In this document: one piece after another, positions 1 to 10,808 of the stretch
Layout: every line of letters starts with the position of its first letter
How positions within the stretch are numbered: position 1 is the stretch's first letter
Assembly: GCA_934047225.1 (NCBI GenBank)
Contig: CAKOHE010000013.1
Span: 1-64,000, forward strand
DNA: 64,000 bases
From: Ypsolopha sequella
Lineage: Eukaryota > Arthropoda > Insecta > Lepidoptera > Ypsolophidae
Direction of reading: 5' to 3'
Notes under the pieces: model-generated
The model's input: the letters and a program-made list of their open reading frames with translations, nothing else
What the model was told of the DNA's origin: nothing
The model's database searches: none
Made by a program: the position numbers and the translations under genes

Positions 1-26
1 AGCTACCGCCGCTTCTTAGGATATTG

Positions 27-178
27 GATTTATTACAATATAATCAATATTCCTTTAGCTTTGAGATTTATTACAATATAATCAATATTCCTTTAGCTTT
101 GAGATTTATTACAATATAATCAATATTCCTTTAGCTTTGAGATTTATTACAATATAATCAATATTCCTTTAGCTTTGA
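27..178. repeat. 38-bp tandem repeat, four copies
   Basis: Four essentially identical 38-bp units beginning GATTTATTACAATATAATC follow each other without gaps. Near-identity implies recent expansion. No coding content is seen. Confidence 0.95.
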
Positions 179-468
179 GCAAACTTCTTCATCCGAGTTC
201 CCATTGATACAGACATTGGCGCAATGGCGACCAAGAGTAAGACCATCAGAACAATATGTATTATTTCTGAAATAAGCCCTTTATAAATATAAAATATAAC
301 CTGTTCCGATACAACATTACCTTAGAGCAGAAACATGTACGTGTCACACTATATAAAAAGCTGCAACACATACACAAAACGAGTACATAACAAACATACA
401 TGAACAAATTGTTCATGTGCTTCGGCAGAGGGGAATGCTTGCACTTGCCTAGTCCCGTGTCATATGGT

Positions 469-725
469 CTAAGACCTGGGTTGCGAACCTGGGGTAATTA
501 CCCCCGCGGGGGTAAATCCACTATTCTACGGGGGTAACAATAATCCTAACTTGATCTAAATAAAAGTACGTTAAAATTGAAAGACTGTTGCGCAACTTGT
601 TATTAATAAAGATATTTGTAGTTGTTTGAAGTGTTTGTTTTAATGACATTAATTTTTATGTCGGGGTAAGATCAGTTTTCCTAATAGGTGACAGGGGTAA
701 TATTTAAAAGGTTAGGAACCACTGT
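469..725. mobile_element. possible short hAT-like MITE
   Basis: The left edge reads CCTGGGTTGCGAACCTGGGG and the right edge, read on the other strand, CAGTGGTTCCTAACCTTTT. These are imperfect inverted ends of the kind seen in hAT-derived MITEs. GGGGTAA motifs recur near both ends. I could not find a convincing 8-bp target duplication, so both the boundaries and the class are tentative. Confidence 0.35.
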
Positions 726-1050
726 TTTAATACTATTACAGTTAAATTCTTGGCGCCCTTTTTAAAGCTCCAAGTTTAAAGTTTTTTTTTTTCAATGAAC
801 CACTATAGTTTCCTTCCAGGGTTTCGTCGAAAAATTTAAATCCAAAAAAAAACTAAAACAAAATGTTGTTCTTTAAATTTCCAAAATGATATATAGTTGA
901 ATATTAATGTCACGTTAAGTAAGAATTTAGGTGTAAAGATTCTCGATTATTAGAGAGTGGAATCTCTGTAAATAGGATTTGTTTCTGAGGCTGGGTACTG
1001 TCTGTACCTCTCCTGCCAAGGCAAAGTTGTAAAGCGTGAAAGAGCAAGAA

Positions 1051-1250
1051 TAATATCCATCCATCCATCCATCAGTCTGTATTCGTCCATTGCTGGACAG
1101 AGGCTTCTCCAATATTTCGCCACTCTTGGCGGTCCTGCGTCATCCTCGCCCATCCTTCAGGTCTCGATTCGATTTGACGACTTTTAACCTCCAGAGCAGG
1201 CTGGGTTGTACGAGCTACAGTACCGTAGACCACATCCAACGCGAAGAATA
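1051..1250 (+). repeat. interspersed repeat, copy 1 (ATCC-rich start)
   Basis: Begins with a short (ATCC)n run, then a segment around GTCCATTGCTGGACAGAGGC and CCACTCTTGGCG. The same order of motifs recurs at 25615-25868 in the same orientation. I recognise this as a common lepidopteran interspersed repeat, probably the 3' part of a non-LTR element, but cannot name the family. No intact reading frame. Confidence 0.6.
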
Positions 1251-1254
1251 ACAC

Positions 1255-3284
1255 CGGGTGTAAACAAACTGCTGCTTTTAAATGAAACTACATGTTTTAT
1301 CGATTATAGTGAACCATTTTTCCCAAGAAACATACCCGCGCAAAGTTTGGTTTAGGTAATATTTGAGTTCTAAACCAAAATGGGTGAACCCTAACGCAAC
1401 GAGATACGGGCGTTTTTTTAGACAGCGTCGTCATCCGTGAAATAGTTGTTTACGCGCAGCGTTCTAAAAAAGACCTTCCTCCTGCGTGATAAAGTCTTTA
1501 GGTTACAGTTGAGTATATCTTCTTCTCTGGTGTTTTGCGCGTGTATTTTTCTTCAGAGTGTTGTTCAGTATGATCATTAGATTCTGTGGTTTTATTTAAG
1601 TACTTGACTGATGAAGGCCCACTAAGGGCCATATATATATTTTAAGTCTTGAATTTTCTTTTATTTATTGTATATATTTAAAGTTATATTGTGTAATTCT
1701 AAATAAAAAGCTAATTGAGGCATATTATATATTTATTAAAGTATTTAAAAGTCGCAGTCTTTTTACACTCTGTATTTAAAAAAAATGTGGTTCTGGCTGC
1801 TATGGTATACGGTGAAGTTTCGCTCTATACTTAGAATTATCCTCCAAAATAATTTCATTTGCGTTTTAGAGGCTATGAAAATTCCTTTCAGAATTCTTAT
1901 AAAAATATCCCTAATGAAAAGGGCAAATGTTGAAACGCGAATCAAGAGTACTCAAGTGATAAAATTAAACAGCCAAAATTAAAAAAGAAAAACGAATTTT
2001 ACCTTTATTTGCCTTGGTACAATTAAATTCTAGCTATTTTGGTCTTTTATTAAACTTTTTTTCTGTTTTTAATCTCATAAGGCTAGTCAGATTTTCATAA
2101 ATTGAGGATGTAAGAGATATTTTGGTAGATGAATCCAAATATACAGGATGGAAATGAAAAGCGGTCAGTGGAGGGAATGTACATTGAATATTAATGATAG
2201 CTGATTTTAGATTAAGGAAACTTACCTTTAATCTTTGAGTTTGGTAAAACTGCATTCAAATATTTTTATTAAAGTAGCTCATATCATCTGGAAATTGAAA
2301 CAAAACGCGAATATAATGTCATATTTTAGAATCTAAAATTTAGATCAATGTCAAAAATTAAGAGGATCAATGATCAGAAAGAAATGTCTTTAAATAACAT
2401 GGTTTATTATAAAATCAAATGAATTAATAGTTTTTTCATTCAATAGATTATTAAATAAATTATTACTCAAACGAGAATTTATTTAAATACAACAGCAGTC
2501 ATAGATTTAAAAACAATTAAAAAGTTAGTATAGATCCAGTAAATTAATTATTAAGTCGTACAATAATTTAACGTTTTTATCTTCAATGGAATTTTACTAT
2601 CTTCAATGGTTACTGTACTTTTACTCGCTTTTGTGGATTTCATGATCTTTCTTAAATTGGAGACACAATGTTTCTTAGAGACTTTTTTTCTTAAAATAAT
2701 AATGTCATAAAACTACAGGCTGATTATTTTATCATTCTGGTTCAATACGTTCTCTCCACCGACTGCTTTTATTTTCCACGCTGTATAACCCTGTCAACCT
2801 TGAGTTTCTTGTTGTTCTTCTCAATACGTTAGCTGAACCGAATTCCAATATTTAACTTAGAGAATTTGTTATATACTTACGTGTTTGATTTGTTTTTATA
2901 ACAATCTTATTTCTCATTTATTTGAATTTGTTCAACCATTATTCATGTATTATTAACCCCTATCTGGATCCTATGATGAATTTATTTCTTTTATCATTTA
3001 AAGCTGTTTGTCTTTTTATTGTGCGCGGGCAGATCCTTTTACGGACTAGAATAAATAGTAACTGATAGTATAATTTCATGTTTTGATGTCAGACAATTGT
3101 TTACGTGGTATTTCAACTTTTGAAAATAAAGTTCACAATTATAATATTATTTTAATTTAAGTTCATTGAACTATGAAATTTTTACCAAGTTTGATTTAAA
3201 AACAGATTAACGAGAACGTACAGCCCACACAAACAAGTTTTCTGCTAACCAATACTCATCACCATAATATATCATTTATTATAA
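1255..3284. other. A+T-rich DNA, no feature recognised
   Basis: Low-complexity A+T-rich sequence on both strands. The short reading frames here have no protein-like composition, no splice context and no recognisable domain. Nothing further is supported. Confidence 0.6.
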
Positions 3285-3797
3285 TACAGGTTGTTTGGGA
3301 CGTCGATGTAAATATTTTGAGGGATAATAAAGGAAGTGATTTTGATACTTTGTGACTGAATTTACTATTATGCAAAGTCTTGTAGTTATCGAGTTACAGA
3401 CATTTTTTTGTTTTGTCTACTTAAAATTAGTTGACAGCCATTAAAAAATAATAAAACACGATTTATGGCTAAAAATAATAATTGAAGCTTTTACTAAAAT
3501 GAACTTAAAAAATCCGTTTATTTGTACTGTATTTAACTTTATGTTCATTTTCACTTCTTTATAAACACACATATCTCGTAATTTTGTATAATAAAAGTGT
3601 ATTAAGAAATAATTCAGAATAAAACGTTATATTTTAGCCATAAATAGTGTTTTATACTAATTTTAACTAGACAAAACTGAAAAATCTCTATATTTCGAAA
3701 ACTACAAAACTTTGAATATTTGAAAATCAGAACTGTTCAAAATCACTTCCTTTATTATTCCTGAAAATATTTATATCGATATCCCAAACACCCTGTA
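3285..3797. mobile_element. foldback MITE with ~170-bp imperfect TIRs
   Basis: The left end reads TACAGGTTGTTTGGGA and the right end is its near-exact inverse, TCCCAAACACCCTGTA. Inverted similarity continues inward for about 170 bp on each side (both arms contain AATAAAGGAAGTGATTTTGA and the ATTTATGGCTAAAAATA region), leaving a short A+T-rich centre. It is flanked by TAA on both sides (3282-3284 and 3798-3800). This fits either a 3-bp TAA duplication (PIF/Harbinger type) or a TA duplication with CAGG termini (Tc1/mariner type). There is no transposase, so it is non-autonomous. It lies just upstream of the exon at 3841. Confidence 0.85.
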
Positions 3798-3840
3798 TAA
3801 TGCCTTTGAAATGTAATTAAGTGTTTTACTTTATACTCAG

Positions 3841-3984
3841 CATGCATGACAGACAACGCAACAGAAGCAGTAATGCATCTCTGCCACGGCAAGCGAAGAT
3901 GCAATGTGACAGCCAACAGGCAAACCTTCAGTTCACCGTGTAAGCCTGAAACCAAAACCAATCTGAAGATTGTTTATGCTTGTG
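3841..3984 (+). CDS. eva-1: EVA-1-like SUEL/galactose-binding lectin exon (partial CDS)
   Basis: A spliced exon, not a whole gene. It follows an acceptor ending TACTCAG and precedes the donor GTAAGA. It starts with two bases completing a codon and ends with one base (phase 1 both sides). It encodes about 47 residues with the C-terminal half of a SUEL/Gal_Lectin domain: the CHGKRRCNV core, a conserved SPC, and the closing LKIVYAC. Next comes the exon at 7532-7651, whose phase fits and whose first residues give VP. The SPC...YACVP arrangement is typical of the second lectin domain of EVA-1 receptors (transmembrane proteins in axon guidance) more than of latrophilins. An in-frame ATG at 3846 is internal and not a start. 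The rest of the lectin domain should lie upstream of this window. The symbol is by domain similarity only. Confidence 0.75.
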
Positions 3985-5678
3985 GTAAGAATTTAAATAA
4001 ATTTGCAAAGTTTCTTGCCTTTCTTCTCAGTAAGACTCTATAACGAAATGATGGAGTTAGGCTAGCATTTAGTCTGTATAGGCAGCATTACCGGACAACG
4101 TACCCTAGGTTCATGAACGAGTGTTCTTTTTCTCATTTTTCGTGAAATTGTTAGTTGAAAATATTCTAAATAAAGACGATATTTTTATGGTCGTAGATAA
4201 GGCATTGTGTGCATTGAACATAATTAGACATTGGGACACTCGCGCAAAACTATTACAAAACTATCACGAAACTCACTTCGTTTGTTTCGTAAACAAGTAC
4301 TCGTGTCCGCATGTCTCAAATTATGTTAAAGTTGCACAAAATAATATTATAGACTTACTTAGATATAAATAATCTGAATCAAAAATAATTCAGAATACAA
4401 GTGTTGATATTGGTCTACAACTTCCATCACAGTCACAATGTTATTGATATATCGACACCAAAAAAATATGATTCTTGTCTATGGTTTGTACGTTTTCAAA
4501 AACAGGAGATTAAATTGGTATTTTGTCGTATATCAATCGGTACTGTACTTTCTAAACCAAATAAAAAATATGAAATTAAAGAATAAACATTCATACATAC
4601 ATTATATTTCTATCTGCTACGATCTTGCCACATCTCTTTCGCTTCTACCATATCCATCCATATAGTCATAGAGCTCTTTTATTCCGAGTGCTTTTGACTG
4701 TGCCATTCTAAGCACCAATTTATGTGTTTTTAATTCTATTAGGAATTAATATTATTTATTTAATTTTGTCGGTATACGTCCTTTTAAGGTGGCTTATCTT
4801 CAAATTTGCGCATCATTAATTTCAATTTCATTAACATACATATACAGTGTAGGTATGTTTATGTATTTATTAATGTTCATTGTATTATTTAATTTTTTGT
4901 GCAAGTTTATGCGTTCATTTAGTGTAACGTTAGGATTTACTCAGAATTTAATATATGTAGTTAGTTTGTTTCACATTTACATGTACCTCTCTATATTTTT
5001 TCTTACTCATCTTCTCTTCCACTCATTTGCCTGGAAGATATCATACAGTCCCTGATATTGCTATTAGCCAGTGTTAAATGTCCGGTGTAATGTTTTTTAC
5101 AGTGCGCATGAAGGGTAATAAATAAATGTTTACTTCAACAACAGCTTTAAAAATAAAATAAATTACCTAAATACTTAGGAGATAGATTTTTGCCTTGTGC
5201 CATTTAACATTAAATGTTTTGAAGTATGGCCCCAGTAGTGGCGTGAAGCGATAGTAACTGTGACGGCCGCGCATGGTATACCGCAGCCCTGTTGAAGGTC
5301 GATTGCGCTATTGCTAAAATCATAAGACGAAAATTAAATTTCAGATATACATACTCGTTTTTTTCATTTGGTATCTTTATAATTTTTTTTACGTCAGTAT
5401 CGTCAGTATATTTTGATAACAAGCTTAAAGTTTATAACTCCTTTAGCATTAACAGGACTGTGGTCATAAGGCTAGTTTTCCACATACGGAGAACATTTTA
5501 CAAGGACTCCGGTAAAAATAGAAAATGTATGATGTAGGTCTTCTCAAAATGCCTTTTTGAGTTGAAACGATTCTAACTTCGTGTAAGCGAGCACTTTACA
5601 GATTTCTTTTTACGTTTGCCATATTACGACATTTTCTCTCTTAGCAACTTGAACTTTTCTGCTGAGTACATTTCAGGT

Positions 5679-5777
5679 ATAAATGGACAGGCATGGACGG
5701 CCCCCGTACAAATAAATGGACAGGCATGGACGGCCCCCGTACAAATAAATGGACAGGCATGGACGGCCCCCGTACAA
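5679..5777. repeat. 33-bp tandem repeat, three copies
   Basis: Three identical 33-bp units beginning ATAAATGGACAGGCATGG. It is G+C-rich against an A+T-rich intron. The unit keeps frame, so the reading frames across it are trivial. It has no sequence relation to the large 33-bp array at 49.9-61.9 kb. Confidence 0.95.
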
Positions 5778-6224
5778 ATAAAAATAAAATTGGACCGGCT
5801 TTAACAATAAGTACAAAGCCTTTAAAAATAAAAAGCCGTTCAATTGTGATAAGGATTCCCGCCTTGAGGGGTCCGATTTAAATAAGTTAATATACTTAAG
5901 AGCGATTTCACAGCCGGATTGTGAAAAACCCGCCTTTTTCTAATTAAGAGAGGTTCCGCAGTCGGATTGTAAAAAACCCAAACAGAACACTTGAATTTAA
6001 AATTCACTCAATAGTTATTCAACAAAACCTTATTACCTGTGTATTGTGTATGTTGCCATCACAAAGTTTCCATTAGTTTCTGTATAGGTAAGGAAGAATA
6101 AAAAAATACTTCTCATATTGCATTTGGCCCCCAATGAAACATATTTTAATTCAATATTCGATTTTGACTCAACATTCTACTTAACATATTAAAATAAAAA
6201 ACTTTGAGATCTTTATCTCATTCC

Positions 6225-6365
6225 GTCTAATAGCTAGAGACCCGTGACATATGGACAGACAGACAGACAGACAGACAGATTGACAGCAGAGTGATATTAA
6301 TAGGGCTGCGTTTTGCCCTTCGGGTACGGAGACTTATTATAGTTTCGCTATACAATAAATAAAAT
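6225..6365 (+). repeat. interspersed repeat fragment with (ACAG)n microsatellite
   Basis: Contains GACAGACAGACAGACAGACA followed by a segment ending in CCCTTCGGGTACGGA. The same 'rounded-up to GGGTACGGA' ending occurs in the lepidopteran repeat at 45617-45902. Probably the 3' end of a related short interspersed element. Confidence 0.6.
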
Positions 6366-6787
6366 ACAGCAAAAAATTTAATTCCGTCGCTGAATCCTGC
6401 AAGAGATTTTATTTTCTTGAAATTTTCTTCTTGAGGATAGTCAAGCTCATTTACCTTTTTTATGGGTAAAGTTACCCAAAAGTGGTTTCAAACTATTGAC
6501 GTTGAGTTTTTCAACTGAGTGCAAAGATTTTTGCATTAAAAGTTTTGAAAAGCTAGGAAACTTTTATAACTAACAAGTGGGGTACCTGCTCTCCTGACTT
6601 TTAAGTATTGAGTTTAATGCCGCTTCTGAACTTTGGAATATTTTTGGCGTTATCTTTCTTTATAACATAAGAAACAAAATTTACGGTTTATAGCTAAAAA
6701 AAGACTTGGTTTTTGTACAGATCTACAAGTTTACCTTCAGGTTTTGATACGTGGAAGTTAACTTCTAAGGACTTAATTATTTACATA

Positions 6788-7408
6788 CGGCTTGAACACT
6801 CACGTGAGATTGTTGTTGAATATATGCCAACTGTTTCACCGATACAATTTCGGCATAATCAAGGCGAGTGTAGTTCTTAGGACGAACGGCACTGGCAGCC
6901 GCCGCGCCAATCAGCGAGCTGCACGCGATGCTAGTGAGCTAAACGTTAGCTGCGTTGTCGAAGGAGGTGGGATGGTGGATGCACTTGATTCTTATAATTG
7001 TTCCAATTCCAATTGTTCGGTATTAGGGGCGGTTATTAAACAGAACGAGTTTACAACTTCGTCACTGTCATTGGGTACTGTCCTAAAGTTGGTCGATCCA
7101 TCGAGAACCGGTTTCCAAATAGCTGCCAAAGTTGCTCTGTTGAAGTTGGGATGACGACTTTTTTTAGATTTATTTTTATTATTTTTTTATTTTTTATTAA
7201 TTTACAATCCCTTATCATCTATCTTTACAGGATGCATCCTAATGCGATAGAGAAGGTAACATTAATAACAACATTATACAATAATATGAAATACAAATAC
7301 ACCATTTATTTCACAACTTATCTCGATGGCTTCGTGTAATTGCCGAAATTGTATCAATGAAACGGTTGGCATATAGTCAACAACAATCACACGTGAGTGT
7401 TCAAGCCG
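6788..7408. mobile_element. 621-bp TIR element (MITE), complete copy
   Basis: The first 68 bp (6788-6855, starting CGGCTTGAACACTCACGTGA) are inverted with few changes at 7341-7408. The copy is flanked by TA on both sides, compatible with a TA target duplication (Tc1/mariner-like), although the TIR itself is not a known mariner terminus. A 120-codon open frame crosses it (6792-7154) but starts inside the TIR and has no recognisable domain, so I treat it as chance. A partial relative lies at 46460-46625. Confidence 0.85.
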
Positions 7409-7531
7409 TATATAATAATAATTTAGTATGTCAGCTCACGCGAGTTTTAATAATTCTTAAGGACTTTTTAATTTTTAAGTATAAATAATTCAAATTTGTC
7501 AAAGTAATAAAATAAAGTATATTTTTTTCAG

Positions 7532-7651
7532 TCCCCCTTGGAGTCCTCACAGAAATTTGGGAGAGTGAGAGTTCGGCAGAAAAAGACGAAATACATAACA
7601 ATGTCATTAAAAATAAAGACCAGGAGCAAGAAGAACTCTTCGACGAAAGAG
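7532..7651 (+). CDS. eva-1: EVA-1-like gene, juxtamembrane stalk exon (partial CDS)
   Basis: A 120-base exon between an acceptor TTTTTTTCAG and a donor GTACGT. It begins with two bases that complete the codon left open by the exon at 3841-3984, giving Val-Pro directly after YAC, and ends with a single base (phase 1). It encodes 39 full codons, opening PLGVLTEIWESESS and rich in Glu, Asp, Lys and Gln. This acidic, low-complexity character fits the stalk between the last lectin domain and the membrane segment of EVA-1-type receptors. The following exon should carry a phase-1 start and probably the transmembrane helix. I found no such exon in the window. It could lie in the long intron that follows, or beyond it. 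Confidence 0.7.
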
Positions 7652-8296
7652 GTACGTAAAATAAAAATACTGGATTTTGTTGTTGTTTTGTTTCAAAATA
7701 GAAGTCCTTTTTTAAAACTTTTTTTAAAGTATTTTTTTATTACCTGCCAATACCGTGGAGCACCCGAAGGAAAATGATTTTTTTTTAACTATGAACAGTA
7801 TCTTATGCAACTGTTACATAATGAAATTCTTTCTTTTTCGTTTTTTAATTTCCATGTCAGTGTTTGAAAGCTATAATATTTTTCTCAATTAATGTTAAAT
7901 ACAGTTTGATACACAACGTATGGGTTCTATCTACGTTAACAAACCAGTCGATCATATATTTTTATTATAAAATAGACGCGCCCGCGTTAAAAATATATGC
8001 TTAATTATTATTATTAATAAAAAAAAACCGAAACACTTGAATCATAGAGAAGAGATGGTTGTGAGTGACGTTGGATGTAGGAGATAATCACTGGAATAAA
8101 TTAATTAATATAACATTAATTCTCTCGAAAAATAATTTGATGATTTGCGTTTAAAGTTGCGTTGCATGATCTTACGTTTTTGCAAACTCAAAACAGTATG
8201 AACGGCCGTTTAGACATGCCATACAGATCTGACGTTTCTGCAACGCGGAACATTTTGATTTCATAATTTCATTCGTTAATTATTAAGCGATCACTT
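7652..8296. other. intronic A+T-rich DNA, nothing recognised
   Basis: Poly-T and poly-A tracts with no coding or structural signal, between the stalk exon and the hAT foldback element. Confidence 0.5.
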
Positions 8297-8304
8297 ATCC
8301 AGAC
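8297..8304. repeat. left 8-bp target site duplication
   Basis: ATCCAGAC, identical to 10801-10808, immediately outside the inverted ends of the foldback element. Confidence 0.92.
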
Positions 8305-10800
8305 CAGAGCTGTCATATGGACCAAATAAAAAGTCCGTAAAAGACCGAAAACGTATAAAAAGTCCTAAATCATCAAATAGGACTTTTTCAACCGTGAGCG
8401 AGTCCGCGGACCACGGACCGATCGGACTTTTTCGGGCTTCGGGTTAGTCCGTTCAGTCCGTTGGTCCGTTGCTGGTCCGTTGTGTGTAACGAAATGATTA
8501 TGGATGGTTTTATGCAAGTATAGCATGACAAAATAATGTTATTCGAAGGATGTGATGACGAGTTGACGACTAAGAATCGAAATATATGTTTTGCAGGTAT
8601 GTATTCATTCATATTTTCTTCATATTGTCCATACTTAATTTTGTTTTGATTTTTTTGACTATATATAAAGCTACAAAACGGTAACTCACTGACTGACTGA
8701 CTGACATGGTTGTTTAGTTTGAAGGAGTCTTTTGACATGGTAGTAATGTATGAAAACAATGTCAGTTGTCTAATACTGAGTGGGGAAAACCCTTGACATT
8801 TGACATTTTTTGACATTTGACATGGTTTTTTGACATTTTAGTGAGACGTGTCGTTGTATGGGAGTTTTGAAAAATTTTTCGAGTGAGTAGGCGAGCCCGA
8901 AGGGCGAGCTTACGGACGAGCACGAACGAGCGAGCGAGCGAAGTTCGTAGTGATGTACCTGGGTCCTAGGGATGGGAAAGATTGACATTTTTGACAGAAC
9001 GAGCCCGCGAGCGCGAAGCGCGAGCGTGCGCAGTTCCTAGGGATGTCCTCGATCACTAGGGATGGGAAAAATTGCCTTTTTTTTAAAGGGATGTACCGAA
9101 AAAAAATTGTTTTGGCCATATCTTGGGAACGGAAGGTGGTACATCCCTAGGGGTCGGACCATAGGGTGCCAAAAAAGTTTTTTTTTTTAAATGTCAAAAC
9201 TTTAACCGCCCGTATCTCCTAGACGGCTTGAGTTAGACCCATGTTGATGGGTGTCTAAGAAAAGGTCTCGCCGAGATCTAGCCCCCCACAGTGTCAAAAC
9301 TTTAACGGCCCGTATCTCCCAAACGGCTGAAGCTAGACCCATGTTCATGGTACTCTAAGAAAAGGGCTCGACGAGTTCTAACTGAAAATGAAAAAAAAAA
9401 AAGTCGATAAAAACAAAAGTTGCCAAAACTTTGATCGGCTATATCTCCCGAACCGTAAGTCCTAGCGAGTTGCGGTTTCGACTTTAGTGATCGGTTTGCT
9501 GAGGGCTTCCCGACCGCATAAAAAAATTTGACAGTTGACAGGTTTTGAAATTTTTTTGACAGGTCCAAAAAAGTGCTTCGATTCGCTTGAAACTCGGTAT
9601 CAAGGGGCAAATGGGGTCGGTGATTACGAATTCATTGTTAAATTTGACACTTTTTGACAACCGACAAGGATTTTGAAATTTTTTTGAAAAATATTTGACC
9701 GGACATTTCTTCGGATCTAATGGCGAGGCCGAAGGCCGAGCCTTCAAGTGTCTTTCTAGCGAGGCCGAAAAACGAGCATGTGAGGACGGAGAACCCGCCA
9801 GCGAGGCCGAGTCCGATCAAATTTTTTTCAAATAAGTGTCAAAATCCGTGTCGGTTGTCAAAAAGTGTCAAATTTAACAATGAATTCGTAATCACCGACC
9901 CTACTTGCCCCTTGATACCGAGTTTCAAGCTAATCGGAGCACTTTTTTGGACCTGTCAAAAAAATGTCAAAACCTGTCAAATGACAAATTTTTTTATGCG
10001 GTCAGGAAGCCCTTGGCAAACTGATCACTAAAGTCGAAACCGCAACTCGCTAGGACTTACGGTTCGGGAGATATAGCTGATCAAAGTTTTGGCAAAAATA
10101 TATATATTTTTTCTTCATTTTCAGTTAGAGCTCGTCGAGCCCTTTTCTTAGAGTACCATGAACATGGGTCTAGCTTCAGCCGTTTGGGAGATACGGGCCG
10201 TTAAAGTTTTGACACTGGGGGGGGGGCTAGATCTCGGCGAGACCTTTTCTTAGACACCCATCAACATGGGTCTAACTCAAGCCGTCTAGGAGATACGGGC
10301 GGTTAAAGTTTTGACATAAAAAAAATAAAAAAAAAACTTTTTTGGCACCCTATGGTCCGACCCCTAGGGATGTACCACCTTCCGTTCCGAAGATATGGCC
10401 AAAACAATTTTTTTTCCAACATATAATCGCTTCTATGAAAAGCAAATAAGGTCTTTGCCATTAGACTTATTGTGCTGGACGGAAATTAAAAAAAAGTTGC
10501 TGGGGTATGCCATCCTCTTAATCGAAGTTTTCAGGTATTTCAATATTATTCAATAAAATACACGACATTTTTTCCACTATTTATCAAATTGTAGCACAGC
10601 ATTTATTGCATAACTCTATTGAAGTAATCTAACGGACTGTTTCGGACCAACTCGGACCGGACCGGCTTTTTACCGAAATAGGGCTAGTCCGTTCGGTCCG
10701 CTGGAGTTTAGGGCTTACCATAAAAGTCCATCGGACCAGGTCCGAGTCCTATTTGAACGGACCAACTTAGGGCTTATATTTGGTCCATGTGACAGCTCTG
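8305..10800. mobile_element. 2.5-kb hAT-type foldback element
   Basis: The left end reads CAGAGCTGTCATATGGACCA and the right end is its inverse, TGGTCCATGTGACAGCTCTG. The start CAGAG plus an exact 8-bp target duplication (ATCCAGAC) identify the hAT superfamily. Inside the tips, both arms carry GTCC/GGAC-rich sequence (variants of AGTCCGTTCGGTCCG). Further in lies a large palindrome (9099-10417). The left arm has about 600 bp absent from the right, including runs of TTGACATTT and GCGAGC-type motifs. No transposase reading frame is present; all frames are short. It must have been mobilised in trans. It sits on the same intron-like stretch as the EVA-1-like exons. Confidence 0.92.
9099..10417. 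repeat. ~600-bp-arm palindrome inside the hAT foldback
   Basis: The left arm (about 9099-9704) and right arm (about 9811-10417) are inverted copies with scattered substitutions and small indels. A ~106-bp spacer (9705-9810) holds three GCGAGGCCGA motifs. Each arm contains two diverged ~100-bp units that share TGTCAAAACTTTAAC, a CGTATCTCC motif and GACCCATGTT, plus a third related TATCTCCCGAACC segment. Single-stranded DNA or RNA from here would form a very long hairpin. Confidence 0.9.
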
Positions 10801-10808
10801 ATCCAGAC
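10801..10808. repeat. right 8-bp target site duplication
   Basis: ATCCAGAC, the partner of 8297-8304. Confidence 0.92.

Larger units (their letters stand above)
3985..7531 (+). other. intron of the EVA-1-like gene
   Basis: Bounded by a GTAAGA donor and a polypyrimidine-rich TTTTTTTCAG acceptor. It contains a 33-bp triplicate (5679-5777), a repeat with an (ACAG)n tract (6225-6365) and a TIR element (6788-7408). The remainder (3985-5678 and 5778-6224) is A+T-rich with no recognisable coding sequence. Confidence 0.65.

Noticed and set aside
5616..5881. Overlapping 62-codon frames with repeated 11-residue units
   Set aside because: Product of a 33-bp triplicate in an intron.
6792..7154. 120-codon frame as a gene
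   Set aside because: It starts inside a transposon TIR, has no domain and lies in an intron.
8388..8816. 142-codon - strand frame
   Set aside because: It runs through the hAT foldback arm and low-complexity sequence; composition is not protein-like.
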